64,000 bases of DNA from Mercenaria mercenaria (taxonomy: Eukaryota; Mollusca; Bivalvia; Venerida; Veneridae). Below the pieces are notes generated by a model. The model ran no database searches. It saw only the letters and a program-made list of their open reading frames with translations, and was not told the DNA's origin. The position numbers and the translations under genes were made by a program. The stretch lies in NCBI RefSeq assembly GCF_021730395.1, contig NC_069376.1, forward strand, positions 14,293,001-14,357,000, read 5' to 3'. Positions 44,735 through 56,429 of this stretch are shown here, in pieces. Each line of letters opens with the position of its first letter. The stretch's first letter is position 1.

Positions 44735-44962
44735 GGCCTAAGTACGAAAGAAAATATGACGGACGGACACACGGACGAACAGTTATTAAAACTATGCCTC
44801 CCGTATCTTCAGCACATGTTGGATGCAGAACATTGTACAGGGGTAATGGATTCAAATCCCACTGGGGCCACGACCATATGCTCTCTTATGACACCAGCAC
44901 TGCGGATTCGAGAGTGGTTCCAATCAGTTCGAAGCTTTTCATCACAATCGAGTTAAAATAAT
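44735..44962 (+). repeat. Tandem-core tail fragment joined to a SINE-like core
   Basis: GACGGACGGACACACGGACG (44759-44778) and ACTATGCCTCCC look like the ACGG tract and start of a terminal hairpin, cut off at about 44800. Next comes a tRNA-like B box, GGATTCAAATCCCACTGGGG (about 44848-44867), and TATGACACCAGCACTGCGG, words I associate with another bivalve SINE. The join suggests a SINE inserted in the element tail. Confidence 0.45.
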
Positions 44963-45715
44963 TCAGAGTAAACCAAAAGCATATCAAGAAAATAAAAAAA
45001 GTAAAAATAACAGTTGTTTGAGTTGTTATCTATTTAATCTGAAGCAGCCGACATTTTATCGACACGGATTTATCCAAAGCAAGAACCTGTATTTTCCTAA
45101 TACTGACATAAAAAGAAGAATTAGACGAATCTGAAAGGAATCTACATACCTTTGATTACTTTTATGCCGTTTAAATTAATATTTTATTGATATTTTCTCT
45201 CATCTAGGACTACACCAACACACTGACTTACGCTGCAGCCAGCGTCTAATGAAATGAACAGTAGTTCTATAAATAGCGCTGTCTGCAAAGTGTCAAAATC
45301 TATGGAATCGTTCTAGAGACATAGACAAAAAATGAATTAAAGGAGTTCATCACAATATTTTGTGCGCAGCTCAATTGCGCAGCAAGTGATAACCACTGTA
45401 AAGTTCAGGATTCGCCGCCGAAAGTGCACAATTGTCGGATATGCAGCACACTGGTGCAAAAAATATCGTATGTACTGACAATATAGGTCATGCATATTTT
45501 ACCTTTAAAAGTGATGGTGTTTTATTGGAGGAGTAGTCGTAGGAAGTGCTCGAATCGAATACATTCTGGACAGCCAAAGTAAACTATTTCGTCCAGTAAT
45601 GATTCAGCCGACTCCAAGTCACATCAAATTCCAGAAAATCTTAACGTAGATCTATCTCCTTCAAGTTCAAATGTGACTTGCTAAAAATGTTGTTATACTT
45701 TTTGTGCCCCATCCC
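44963..45715. other. Intergenic, no feature
   Basis: No gene, RNA or shared repeat supported. Confidence 0.5.
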
Positions 45716-45719
45716 GCAT

Positions 45720-46010
45720 TTCACGTAGTAAGACCAGAGTTATGGCCCTTGACAGTCAAACTGTACATAAAGGGTCTAAACATTTGTGTCGCATGTACCT
45801 CCAAAGTATATGCGCCAAGAGTCATGAAACCATACAAGAATTAAATTCTGTATGCGAAGTTGTGCACCAGTGCTTTTATTTGAGGTTTCACTCAGTAAAA
45901 ACAGATTTATGTCCCTTGACGTGGTCAAATATATACGTAAATGGCATGTGAAAGCTTGTGTAGCACGTATCTCAAAAAGTATTTGACCTAGAGGCATGCA
46001 AACTTAAAGG
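45720..46010 (+). repeat. Two diverged units of about 175 bp
   Basis: GAGTTATGGCCCTTGACAGT (near 45731) and GATTTATGTCCCTTGACGTG (near 45902) head two similar units that share GTGTMGCACGTAYCTC and AGTCATGAAACC/AGGCATGCAAAC. It resembles the other tandem-core families but no ends are visible. Confidence 0.5.
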
Positions 46011-46784
46011 AGCATTATTCCAAATGTGAGTAAGAAAAATAGTTATGAAACTGATTATAACATTGTGCAATTTGTTGTGTAAGAAAAAATAATGTTCATA
46101 CTTTTAGGTGGGTGGGGTAATGAAAAAGTACTTTTGTGGGCGGAGTGAATATGTTTTAATTTTTCTTGAAAACAAGCACGGGTTGATATTATTTTTTTGG
46201 TTTAGAATTTTTTGTCTTCCTTCTAGCTTACATAATATAAAATTTTGTAAAATTCTGTCCGCTAGATTTTTCATATCATTAAGAAATACTTCGTGTTTTT
46301 CTCAGTTTCAGATATTTTCGACATCTGTCAAGAGAATTTTTTCTGAGTTAATATATCTATATGTTGACAATTTATGCATAGTTATAGTGGTTTCATTAAT
46401 TGTAATGCATAAACAGAAACATCAGAGTGAAATTTTAAGTAAATAATTGTTTGCAGTAGTTTTACTGTGACATGTATGTATTGTTTCTTCAGACAAAAAT
46501 ATCGATTTGGTGTTCTTAATAAACTTTGAATATTGAAAAAAGAAGCACGGGTACCTATAATTTTTATTTTTTATTTTAACTTGTCATACATCAATCTATA
46601 AATATGCAAAGTTATAGAAAATTCTGTCCGCTAGAAATAATTGTGAAAAACATCTTTAAATGTCTTTCCTACGTTTTTCAAATGACTAAGTCATATATCG
46701 AATGTTACGAGTCATTTCTTTTAATCACTTACATGTATGTGACTTAAAACACGCACATACGATTAACACCCACACTTAAAGGTC
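46011..46784. other. Intergenic, no gene supported
   Basis: TTAAAGGAGCATTATTCC at 46004-46021 looks like the left end of a TTAA-type MITE whose right end I cannot find. The plus frame at 46108-46446 is Phe- and Ile-rich, includes a duplicated AATTCTGTCCGCTAGA word (also at 46622) and is unrecognised. Confidence 0.4.
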
Positions 46785-46976
46785 TTAAACCTTACCATGC
46801 TAAATTTGCGTAATGAACTCGTCTACCTTCCAAACTGGATAGTACCATTAGTTGTTAAAAGCGGTGCTTACCAAAAAGATAACTAAATAGCGAACAGTGC
46901 AGATCATGATCAGACTGCTTGGATCTACAGTGGTTACAAAGGAAGAATTAATCGTGTCCAGCATGGTAAGGATTAA
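46785..46976. mobile_element. TTAA-flanked MITE, 192 bp
   Basis: TTAAACCTTACCATGCT (from 46785) and AGCATGGTAAGGATTAA (to 46976) are inverted ends with TTAA outermost on both sides. The interior has AGCGAACAGTGCAGATCATG, reminiscent of the TGAGCC MITE interior (GCGAACAGCATGGATC). Confidence 0.75.
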
Positions 46977-48790
46977 CACATGCACTCTGAAGATGTCTTC
47001 AGTCAATTAAATGCTTCCGTAAAAAGCCGTTCCTGGAAGTGTTTGTAACATTCAGGTGGAGGAAAACGAGGTCAATCGGTAAGATCACGGGCGTATGCCA
47101 CACGTTCGACCAACGTTTCGACTAGCTAGATTAACTAAAAGATCTTTAGAAGTCGCTTTCAATCTTTAAGTTTAGATTAGACACAGTAAATACACAACAC
47201 AGACTTTCATTAACCAAATAATACGTAAACTCGAATTTAACACAAATCCTACAGGGATACGTAACGGATCCAATGGTTTTTGGAGATTTCTTTTGAAAGT
47301 CTGTGTATGATTCTAAGGGTCCTCATTGATGTTGGTTAAAAACGTCAGTAAATTTCTGAAATGTTAGAAGTTTTCTTAATTGAGAGCTACATACCTAAAA
47401 TGAATTTCATGCAACATATAGAGGATATTACATGAGTGTCTTTTCATATTGAATTTATTAAACGAGTTGAATAGAATTATAAAATGCGAGGTTTGCCGAG
47501 CATTTTATTATTTTTTTTCAACGAGTTTAAAGTCACAAATGTAATATTCTTTTTATCACATGTTAACCTTTCTTGTCGAAACATCAAAAAATCGACTTTC
47601 TTTTACTATATAAACAGGACAATTTGACCGACGTCGCCTGTACTATAAATGACGTCGACGTCAAAGCTTTATTACACTAGTGTATTATCATTAATGGCTT
47701 TATTACACTCCCGCGACGTCAAACATGTAATAAAAGTCGATTCTACGAATGTGTGAAGAAACGGAAGACCTAAACAACACACATTTGATTTCAAACATAC
47801 TATAAAAGCTAAAAGTTTGCTCAAAAAAGCATTTAGCGTAACCAGATTTTCACAGTGCAATCCGGAACAAAATCAATATATCAGTGGGAAGCTTTCATGT
47901 TATTACTATTAAGACGGATTACACCAAACCGGAAGTGACTACTCAGTGAAGTAGTCACAAATGTAGTTCCATGCTATGGATGAAATTTGGTATAATGAGT
48001 GATATGAGGAGGTGACAAGTTATATTTTGGCCTTAGTTTTATTGCTTAATGATTTGAAAAAAATCTAGACCATTTTCATTGTGAATTTCCTGGATTAAAA
48101 TTTACTCTTTGTGAAAAATTTCTACATACACATAATTGCTAAACGGCTGTTTTCATGGGGGGCATTTTTAGAGGTGATCTTTCTCAGAACCGAATATTTT
48201 TTGTATAATTATGTAACATAACATGTAAACATTTTTTCCTATTTTTGAGAAGATTGAAAAGAAGACTTGTCGTACTAAATGACCATTATATGGCTTTCAT
48301 ATCACTGAAACGCTCTAAAGCGCTGAAACTGACGTCTGAATATTAAATTGTTAATATGAAATAAAGAAGGAACTGAATTGGTAGAATGTAACCATTATAA
48401 CCAAATCAACAATACGCGGTACTGATCACTGGATAGTGTGCTTGTTATGTTGAAAAACGGCGCAATCCCCAAGTAAGCAAACAAGCAAGTAGACTATGTC
48501 AAAGATTTAATTTAATTTTTCAAAACTTGAAAGTCGCTTAGTTAAACACAACGTGATTCTCATATTTGCCAGAAGTCTCAATGTCACTCAATGTCACTCT
48601 ATATATACCAACATAAACGCACAAGAAGATCCATAATTATTTTATTTATTCTGAACACAATTTTTTTTCAGGACAAAGAATGTGAAAGATCCAAACTAGC
48701 GCCATTGTGTTAAGCTAAAACAAGCATAATTGATTAAACTTTTCGTGACACATCCAAGCTTTTTTTTAAGTTTCGCTTATATATGACATT
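46977..48790. other. Intergenic; one hairpin, no gene
   Basis: No gene is supported. ATAAAATGC/GCATTTTAT forms a 9-bp stem near 47480-47508, and AATCGACTTT/AAAGTCGATT is an inverted pair at about 47591-47600 and 47736-47745, with GACGTCGACGTC between. A small foldback or MITE is possible but no target duplication is clear. Confidence 0.45.
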
Positions 48791-48791
48791 G

Positions 48792-48900
48792 TTATAAACA
48801 AGAGCTGTCAAAGGAGATAGCGCGCTCGACTATTTCAATGCTAGAGAGTGAACCTTAGCAAAACTGAGGAAAATGGAGCTGTCACTCGAGGGTTTAATGA
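48792..48900 (+). repeat. Left-end fragment of a tandem-core element
   Basis: AAACAAGAGCTGTCAAAGGA followed by GATAGCGCGCTCGACTATTT matches the AACAAGAGCTGTC...GCTCGACTATTC left end at 2597. No core or right end follows. Confidence 0.55.
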
Positions 48901-49289
48901 CTCCAATAGTAGATGAATATATTGCACAATAGCTTGCGTCTTCGTACTTCAGTAATTAGCCTGTTATTTGGATTGATTTTGTCACAAAACCTGTCCTTTT
49001 AAAATACCAAATAAAGTTGTTTTCAACGCCCAGAATGTACCAGAAGGATCCATTATTTTCAAAATTTTCTGGGGGCATGTCCCCGGACCCCTCTGGTTGC
49101 GCTCCCACCCCAACACAAAATTCTGGATCCGCTCTTTGTTTTACAAACTTGAAACATGTTAAACATTGTACAGGAAAGCCGGTGTCATGGTGACGTCATT
49201 TCCTATTCGCCACGTTCTTGTACAGACTTAATGATTATTGATGACAATTTTTTTTTCCGTTAGAAAGATGTGTTTACTGGTTTTATTCT

Positions 49290-50007
49290 CCTTTCAAATA
49301 AAAGGATCCTGAAAAATGGGAAGAATTTCTCTCCATGCCAATATGGTACAACAATAAATTTATAATGGGGATGGGGGCGGCTAGAGTCTGTTACAGACAT
49401 TATCCTAATGCAGGAATATTATTTGTAAATGACCTTATAAATAGGAATTGTGACTTCTACACCTGTGAGAATTTTTCAAACCAATTTCCTTCAATATCAG
49501 AATATACTACATTCATTGAGAGCCGAGCTGGACAGATTGCATTTTACACACCCAGCAATTAAAGATACTAATCCGATCCAGCTATTATTGTTAAGGCTAA
49601 TAAAAAGTATTGATAAGAGTTGTCGTAAAATATATAACACAATATTAAAAATGAAACAGCACCAACTTCAAAAAGTAAATGAATTGCAGACCTGAACTTG
49701 AATAATAATTTTGATTGGAAAAATACTATAATAATAAGGATTCAAAACTACAGTGGTTTCAATTCGGAAACAACCACAGAATTCTGGGGACAAACTATTT
49801 ATTAAAATATTATCCATCAAGAAATTGCAGAAAGAGTGTGAAAATTTTCGACAAAATGAGTCATTTGATGAATCGACCGCAAATATTATTTTTATCCGCA
49901 AAACTGAAATATTTGAAATATTCCATGATAAAGTTTTATTATTTCTCTGTAATTATTCGAAACAACAGCTTCCGATTCGCTTTATCTACAAAGATATTTA
50001 CTTTTGA
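49290..50007 (+). mobile_element. C-terminal remnant of an L1/Tx1-type LINE
   Basis: The plus strand reads KDPEKWEEFLSMPIWYNNKF and GILFVNDLINRNCDF, matching the post-RT region of metazoan L1/Tx1-type ORF2 (usual pattern PxWxNxxIxI...GIxxVxDLxxxxGxF). Further on come FDWKKYYN and SKLQWFQFGNNHRILGTNYL, the conserved C-terminal block before the Cys motif, then ECENFRQNESFDES. Frame changes near 49480, 49700 and 49800 show it is dead. RT and endonuclease parts are absent. Family knowledge is from memory of LINE C-terminal sequences. Confidence 0.7.
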
Positions 50008-50630
50008 AGTTGGTACGTGGTGATGATTTGGGTAAAGGTAATGGCAGTTACTATTGAAATATTGGTACAGCTGAATGCAGTTAGATCAGTGGATTGGATA
50101 ATGTGAACGGCAGTCAAATGAAAAACTCGTTTGTCCCTTAAACGATTACTACCAGTCCTAAATACATAATTTAATGTTTGTTTTATTGCAGCGTGATTTG
50201 GCAGAGGCTTTGTAATGTGCACCTCGCATATTTTGTTGTATTTTTTTGTCCAATTTAAAAAAGCAAACATAAAACTGTTATGACATTCAGTGGCATTGAA
50301 AATGCAAATGAAAGATCTGAGATCTTCACTGTTTTGTCAAATGTTGTAAGCCAAAATCAATTAGATCTGGGTAGGGATACGACTCTTATATCCAGACTCA
50401 TATTCTAGAGACACGACTCCAGATGACATGTAAGCCGTATCTCCAGCAGCAATGCCTGTGTGACGACAATGATATTTTACTCAGTCGCTTTAGATTTAAT
50501 ATTTTTCCATCTGCTACAAATACGAAGAAAAAGAATGCCAATTACTTCTTTCTCAGTTAATATTTACTTAATTTGTTTAAATTATTTTCTTTATAAATCA
50601 GAAGCCAGACAAGAACAGCAGCTGATGTCG
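50008..50630. other. Intergenic, no feature
   Basis: No gene or repeat supported. Confidence 0.45.
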
Positions 50631-50895
50631 GCGCTTTGTAAGCCACATTCGTAACAGATCGCATTTGTAACAGATTTCGTACGTATGCGATCGCATTCGT
50701 AACAGGTGAAATGTGTTACGAGTGTGTTTGTCCAACATGGGGGTTGACATGAGAAGCACATATGTATCATGTTTAGTTTTATACTGCAAATGTTCAATGA
50801 GTTGGTTGTCATCGCAACATCACTAAATGACTGCCATAAGCACCAACACAAGTTAGTGTCGTCGTCGTCGATGTCAATGACGTCATAAAATTATT

Positions 50896-50918
50896 TGAGC
50901 CGCATCATGAGAAAATGG
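50896..50918. mobile_element. TGAGCC MITE end fragment, copy 4
   Basis: TGAGCCGCATCATGAGAAAA matches the outer arm of the TGAGCC MITE; the sequence then departs from the family and no second arm follows. Confidence 0.6.
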
Positions 50919-51211
50919 ACCTTCAGGAATATTCGAGGCATTGCAACCAGTGTGCCCAGATAACTCGCGTTGGTCAGATTTGGTCAGATTTTCAAATACT
51001 TTGGTAAAAATAACCACCATTTATTGACAATCTGTAGTGATCATATTACACCTATTACTCCAACCGTCTCAAATTGTGGCACCTTGTAGAATGGTTTTAA
51101 TGAATATTATGTTTGTTTGTTGGATTCAGAGCGCCTGTTTTCAACAGTATTTAGGAAATACAGTTTAGGGCAGTTAATCTTACCATTGATTCTAGAACGG
51201 ACCAGTCCAAG

Positions 51212-51223
51212 ATGATTATTATT

Positions 51224-51258
<35 letters not shown>

Positions 51259-51265
51259 AATGATG
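51212..51265. repeat. (GAT)n microsatellite
   Basis: Imperfect ATT and ATG/GAT trinucleotides, about 15 copies. The Met-rich frame starting here is a by-product. Confidence 0.9.
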
Positions 51266-51708
51266 TTAATACTTTTAAAATCAGTACAACAGTATCTTTA
51301 TGTTAGTAACCGACAACTTTCCAGCTTGAAACAGCCTCGAGTGCCGAAAATCGCAACAAATACGGGTAGTTTTCACCCGGTCTCTAATGTGTGTCCCTCG
51401 TGTGCACTTTATTTGTTGTTGAAGCGATACAACCAGCGATTTGCCGATTATAAAAGCTGAACAGGGATTGCATGTGGTATGCATCTTCCCCTTTAATCAT
51501 ACATATTCATATACAAGTATTCATGCATTTAGTAAAAATGAAATCTTACAAACCAAAACCGATATGGGAAATTTATAAGTGACATGTACATGTAGTACCA
51601 TGCTACTATGAACAGACCAGCCATGATAATGGTATTCTTGTCAAGTTTAATTGCCAGATAACAAACCAGTACCAAGATATTAACCTGACCGGAAATATCC
51701 CTCTAATA

Positions 51709-52664
51709 AACAAAAGGGCCGTCATGGCCCACTATAGCTAACACGAGTAATATAACACTATACGTATTATTAAATGTGTGATTTTTTGCCATTTTAGGGG
51801 CCATAACTCTTAGACAAATAGCGTGATATGGTTACTCTTAAAGAAAAAAAGCAAGATCTTAATAATATATAATTTCAATGCAAGTTTGGTCAAAATCAAA
51901 TAATGAATGTGATCTCTGTCATGTTCACAATGCTAATATTAGCAAATTTTGTCATTTTAGGGGCCATAACTCCAGCACAAATGTTGCTATATAGCTGGTT
52001 TTCGTAAGGAACCGAGATGTTATAGATATGTAACTTCTACACAAGTTTGGTCAAAGTGAAGTAATAAATATGGTCTCTATTGTGTTCACAAGACTAAACT
52101 AAGCAAATTTTGCCATTTCAGCCATAACTCCGAGACAAATGGCGCGATATAGCTATTTTAAAAGGAAGTGAGATCCTATATATTTTTATTTACAATCAAA
52201 AAATAAATGTAGTTTCTACTGTGTTGACAAGGATTTAATCATCTTTTTTCTTCTTCTTCTTTTTTTCGCCAATACAGGGACCGTAACTCCAAGTCAAATG
52301 GTGTAATACGGTGGTTTTTGAAAGGAACCGAATTCTCATAGAAAGATAAATTGTATGCAAGCTGAGTTTAAATAACAAAAAGAAGGTGGTTTTTAGCGCG
52401 TTCACAAGGCTAAAATCAGTTATTATTGCCATCTCTGGGACCATAACGCCAAGATGAACCAGGTGATATGGCTGGTTTTCGAAAGGAACCGAGATATCAT
52501 AGATATATATAAGTTCTGTGCAAGTTTTGTCAAACTCACATAATAAATGTTGCCTCTGTCGTTTTCACAAGAAAAATGTGAACGGACGGACGGTTGGACG
52601 ACGGACGACGTACAAAGGATGATCACAATAGCTTACTTTGTCACTTCGTACAAGTGAGCTAAAA
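51709..52664 (+). repeat. Complete tandem-core element, about 160-bp units, 956 bp
   Basis: The left end AACAAAAGGGCCGTCATGGCCC is a hairpin (GGGCC/GGCCC). Five units follow, each starting near a CCATAACTCC word (51792, 51964, 52122, 52281, 52440), with AAATGGCGYGATATGGYTDK and AGTTTGGTCAAA. The tail has ACGGACGGACGGTTGGACGA and a hairpin AGCTTACTT/AAGTGAGCT, then AAAA. It lies inside the foldback element at 50631. Confidence 0.75.
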
Positions 52665-52916
52665 CATGTTACAAATGTGTTTCTGATGTAAAAATGCACT
52701 TTTTTGTTCATTTTTCCGATTGAAAATGACATGTGACAAATGTGATCAGATGTCACATCAAAAATCGGCATCGATCACATTTGTCTCAAAAATTGTTACA
52801 TATGTGCTTGATTTCTGTTACATATGCGATCTCATTTGTAACAGGTGTAACGTATGCGATCGCAGTTGTAACACCTGTTACAAATGCGATCTGTTACGAA
52901 TGTGGTCCTACAGCGC

Positions 52917-53597
52917 TTCGATAGACTCTTCCACGCGTTTATACTACATATAAATATAGCAGGGTACACTTCGAATTTTGACCCCGTCAATATTTGTAAT
53001 AATTGGAACTTCGTGATTTTGGATGTCTATAAATTAAGGTGAGAGATAATGATCGTTTAACAAAATACAACCGACGCTTGAAAATAGTATATTAGTATAG
53101 AAGTAAGCCAATTAGAGTATCAGCGCAAGGGAAAGTAACCCTTTAAACACATTATTGAAAATGCCTATGGGTTAATTCCCTTGTTTGATGGTGTGATCTT
53201 GCGTCTCATTTACAATTTTCCAAATTATTGAGTCTTGCCGTTTCGAACTTCGTGTAGCACACAATTATTTATCTAATTAAGATTAAATATTCCTAAGACT
53301 ATCCTATATCTATATTCAGAAAAGTATCGGATAGAAGTATGCAAATGGATTCGTAAAATGGATATAAATGCAAGATATTCTCGTACTTATTCTAACCTCA
53401 TTCATTTATTCACCGTTTTTGTCAAAGTCGAAAAAAGCTTTGTTTATTCTAACCTTTTTATATTGAATAGTACGATCGAAATTGTGTGGCTGAATAATAA
53501 AATGATATAGAAAAAATGTAGTCTCTTAATGGAATGGTTTCTTAATGAATATCAATCAGTAACAATAGCTCATCGGACACGAAATGCTCTCCTCCCT
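52917..53597. other. Intergenic, no feature
   Basis: No gene or repeat supported. Confidence 0.45.
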
Positions 53598-53626
53598 CCC
53601 CCCCCCCCCCCCCCCCCCCCCCCCCC
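53598..53626. repeat. Poly-C tract, 29 C
   Basis: An uninterrupted C run; it yields artificial Pro- and Gly-rich frames on both strands. Confidence 0.9.
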
Positions 53627-53689
53627 GATGCATTCAGTAATTACACAAGGAACAGAAATTATTTGCTCACTGTTAACAGAAGTTCTTAG

Positions 53690-54818
53690 ATTCTGGTTCA
53701 ATGTGACATTGTCCTTTGACCTATTGACCTCAAAATCAAGAGAGGTTATCTGCTGGTCATGATCAACCTCCCTATTAAGTTTACTGATCATAGGCCGAAG
53801 CGTTCTCGAGGTATCGTCCGGAAAGGGTTTAACTGTTCTGGGTCAATGTGACCTTGACCTTTAGCCTACAGACCTTAAAATTTATAGGGGTCATCTTCAG
53901 GTCTTCAGGTCATGACCAACCTCCCTATCAAGTTTCATGATCCTAGGTCCAAGCGTTCTAAAGTTCCTGGTCACTGTAACCTTGACCTTTGACCTACTGA
54001 CCTTAAAATCAATAGGGGTCATCTGCTGGTCATGATAAATATCTCTATCATCTTTTATGACCCATGGTCCAATCATTCTCAAGTTCTTGTCATTATCAAT
54101 CTCTTTATCAATTTCCTAGACCCAAGCGTTCTTGAGTTATCGCCCAGAAACCGTTTTACTGTTCCTGGTCACTGTGACCTTGACCTTTGACCTACTGACC
54201 TCAAAATGTATATATGGGTCATTTGCTGGTCATGACCAACATCCCTATCAACTTTCACGATCCTAGGCCCAAGCGTTCTTGAGTTTTAATTCGGAAACCG
54301 TTTAACTGTTCAGTGTCACTGTGACCTTGACTTTGACATACTAATCTCAAAATAGATAGGGGTCATTTGCTGGTCATGACCAACCTCACTATCAACTTTC
54401 ATGATCCTAGGCCCAAGCGTTCTTTAGTTATCATTCGGAAACCGTTTAACTATTCAGGGTCACTGTGACCTTGACCTCTGGCATACAAATTTTAAAATCA
54501 ATAGAGGTCATCTGCATGTCATTACCAACCTCCCTATCCACTTTCACAATCCTAGGCCTAAGCAGTCTCGAGTTAACAACCGAAAACCGTGTAACTGTTC
54601 CGGGTCACTGTGACCTTGAACTTGGACATACTGGCCTCAAAATCAATAGGGGTCATCTGCTGGTCATGAACAACCTTCCTATTAACTTTCATGATTTTAG
54701 GGGCAAGCGTTCTTGAGTTATCATCCGAAAACGGATTGGTCTACATACCGACCGACAGACCAACCGACATCTGCAAAACAATATGAAAGGGCGGGGGGGG
54801 GGGGGGGGTCATAAAAAA
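53690..54818 (+). repeat. Tandem-core element, about 7 units of 150 bp, decayed ATGTCTCC-type end
   Basis: Units carry GGTCACTGTGACCTTGACCT, AATAGGGGTCATCTGCTGGT, CATGACCAACCTCCCTATCA and AGGCCCAAGCGTTCTTGAGT. The tail has ACCGACCGACAGACCAACCG and CAAAACAATATGAAAGGGCG, then a 16-G run (54793-54808) and TCATAA. This lines up with CAAAAACAATATGTCTCC...GGGGGAGACATAATAA at 23355-23390, with the hairpin replaced by a G run. Confidence 0.7.
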
Positions 54819-55240
54819 AGAACAGTTATTTTTAACTGTAAATGTAGTTTGCGTTGATACGATGTGGATGCCATGATTGAGAAAAGCTACATTTATGATT
54901 TCAAAATATGTTTAAAGATCGTGAACAAAAAAAATGCATTTAGCCAGGTGCAAAAAATGTTCGCTAAGTACACAGGTGAAGAAATGCCCGGCATGAATTG
55001 GTACTTGGTTGCTTTATAATTTGGACTACGCTAATGAGGCCGCTAGCCGTTTAATGAAAATGTCGTTGAATTGAATGAATTTATGTAGATCTACTGATAA
55101 AATTCGGAAGAGATTCTGACCGATCGTTTGATAAAACATATTCAGCGACAATGGGTAACATTAGTAAGTTATTTCCCCTGATAATGTCCAAGAAGTATAT
55201 ACTGAACAGCAAAAGAAACTAGAAGTATAACTGGAGTATT
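54819..55240. other. Intergenic, no feature
   Basis: No gene or repeat supported. Confidence 0.45.
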
Positions 55241-55274
<34 letters not shown>

Positions 55275-55283
55275 TAATAATAA
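55241..55283. repeat. (AAT)n microsatellite
   Basis: About 14 AAT units, one interrupted by C. Confidence 0.9.
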
Positions 55284-55766
55284 CTAAATATTTCTTCATA
55301 CTACATATAAAGGTAAAATGCTAAAATATATTGGCTAAACATAACCAGGGCCGGAGGAGTGTGTGGAGGTCCGAACCCCAAGCGTCTGTGCATTCGATTT
55401 GAAGAACTTCATGTGTTGAATTTAAAACGATTAATCAACCGTGAAGTCAGTACAGTGAGTGTGGCAACGTTAAATGTCGCAACGCCGCTAAATGTCGCAA
55501 CCGCCGTTATATGTCGCAAGGTTGACGTTAAATGTCGCAACCACCGCTAAATGTCGCAAAATCGTCTGCCGCTAAATGTCGCACCTTTAACGTTAAATGT
55601 CGCAAAAATTTGCTCACCGTTATATGCCGCAACACCAACGCTAAATGTCGCACTATGACACTATGACTATCAATTCCTTGTGTATATTTACTTTTTTGAG
55701 GGAAGAAAAATTAACAGGGTTATGTAATACAAATAATTATCTTAATGATAAGTGTTGTTACGTATA

Positions 55767-55835
55767 GCAACAAGCGGGCCTTGTTGGCCCTAGATCGCTC
55801 ACCTGAGTTCCAAACCTTGTTTGAACAGTCACACA
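55767..55835 (+). repeat. Left-end fragment of a tandem-core element inside the Mutator-like element
   Basis: AACAAGCGGGCCTTGTTGGC forms a small hairpin (GGGCC/GGCCC) and is followed by TCGCTCACCTGAGTTC, the subterminal match to the AGCTCACC-type right end. No core follows. Confidence 0.55.
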
Positions 55836-56429
55836 AGAAAAATATTTATTATTTTGTAATAGGACCAGTGTTTTAGGACAGAAATATTCTGAGGTTTCTT
55901 CTAACTAAATACGATTTGGTAATGATGTTGTATGTTTGTGGGGGTTAGGTATGGGTGGGGAACGGGGTGAATAACGACACAGAAATCTAAGACACAAACA
56001 CACAGCACCAAGAACGCCGTGCACCAATTAATAGAAAATATAAATATTTACATTTCTGAAGGGGGTGGGGAGAGAGAGAGAGGGGGTTATGTGTGGGTAG
56101 GCGGAAAAGTAGGATAATTAGGGGAATGAGACTAAACCAAACAATTTTAAGAGACTAAAAGTAAAATAATATCAAAATTCCCGCTTTACCTAAAAAAATG
56201 TACAAAGGGCCACATAGGATCTTTCTCCGCCATCGAAGCTTGATAGTTACCTTATGATTTGAAATGTAGACCTCCAAACAAAGAAATAGAATCCATGGCT
56301 GATTAATAGAAAATTTTCGTTTTCTACAGGTGGTACAAAACACAGTTACAGTCTTCGTGTCGCGTAGTTAAACATCTTGTTGTGTAACAGGGCCGGATCG
56401 CGGCCCGAGCCGATCCCCCACCCCAGCCC

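Larger units (their letters stand above)
50631..52916. mobile_element. Foldback element, TIRs made of CATTCGTAACAG subrepeats
   Basis: The left end (50631-50730) has GCGCTTTGTAAGCCACATTC and GTAACAGATCGCATTTGTAA. The right end (about 52785-52916) is its reverse complement: CTGTTACAAATGCGATCTGT, TACGAATGTGG and CAGCGC. Each arm is a run of subrepeats of 17-30 bp of the type GCATTCGTAACAG[AG]. The 2.3-kb interior holds a TGAGCC MITE fragment, a GAT microsatellite and a 0.95-kb tandem-core element, and no transposase. No target duplication is clear. Confidence 0.75.

Noticed and set aside
47470-47750. Inverted pair AATCGACTTT/AAAGTCGATT as a MITE
   Set aside because: Short arms, no matching outer ends and no target duplication.
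50591-52953. Frames with repeated CDR/TNVIRC/VTNAICYEC peptides
   Set aside because: They are translations of the GTAACAG subrepeats in the foldback arms.
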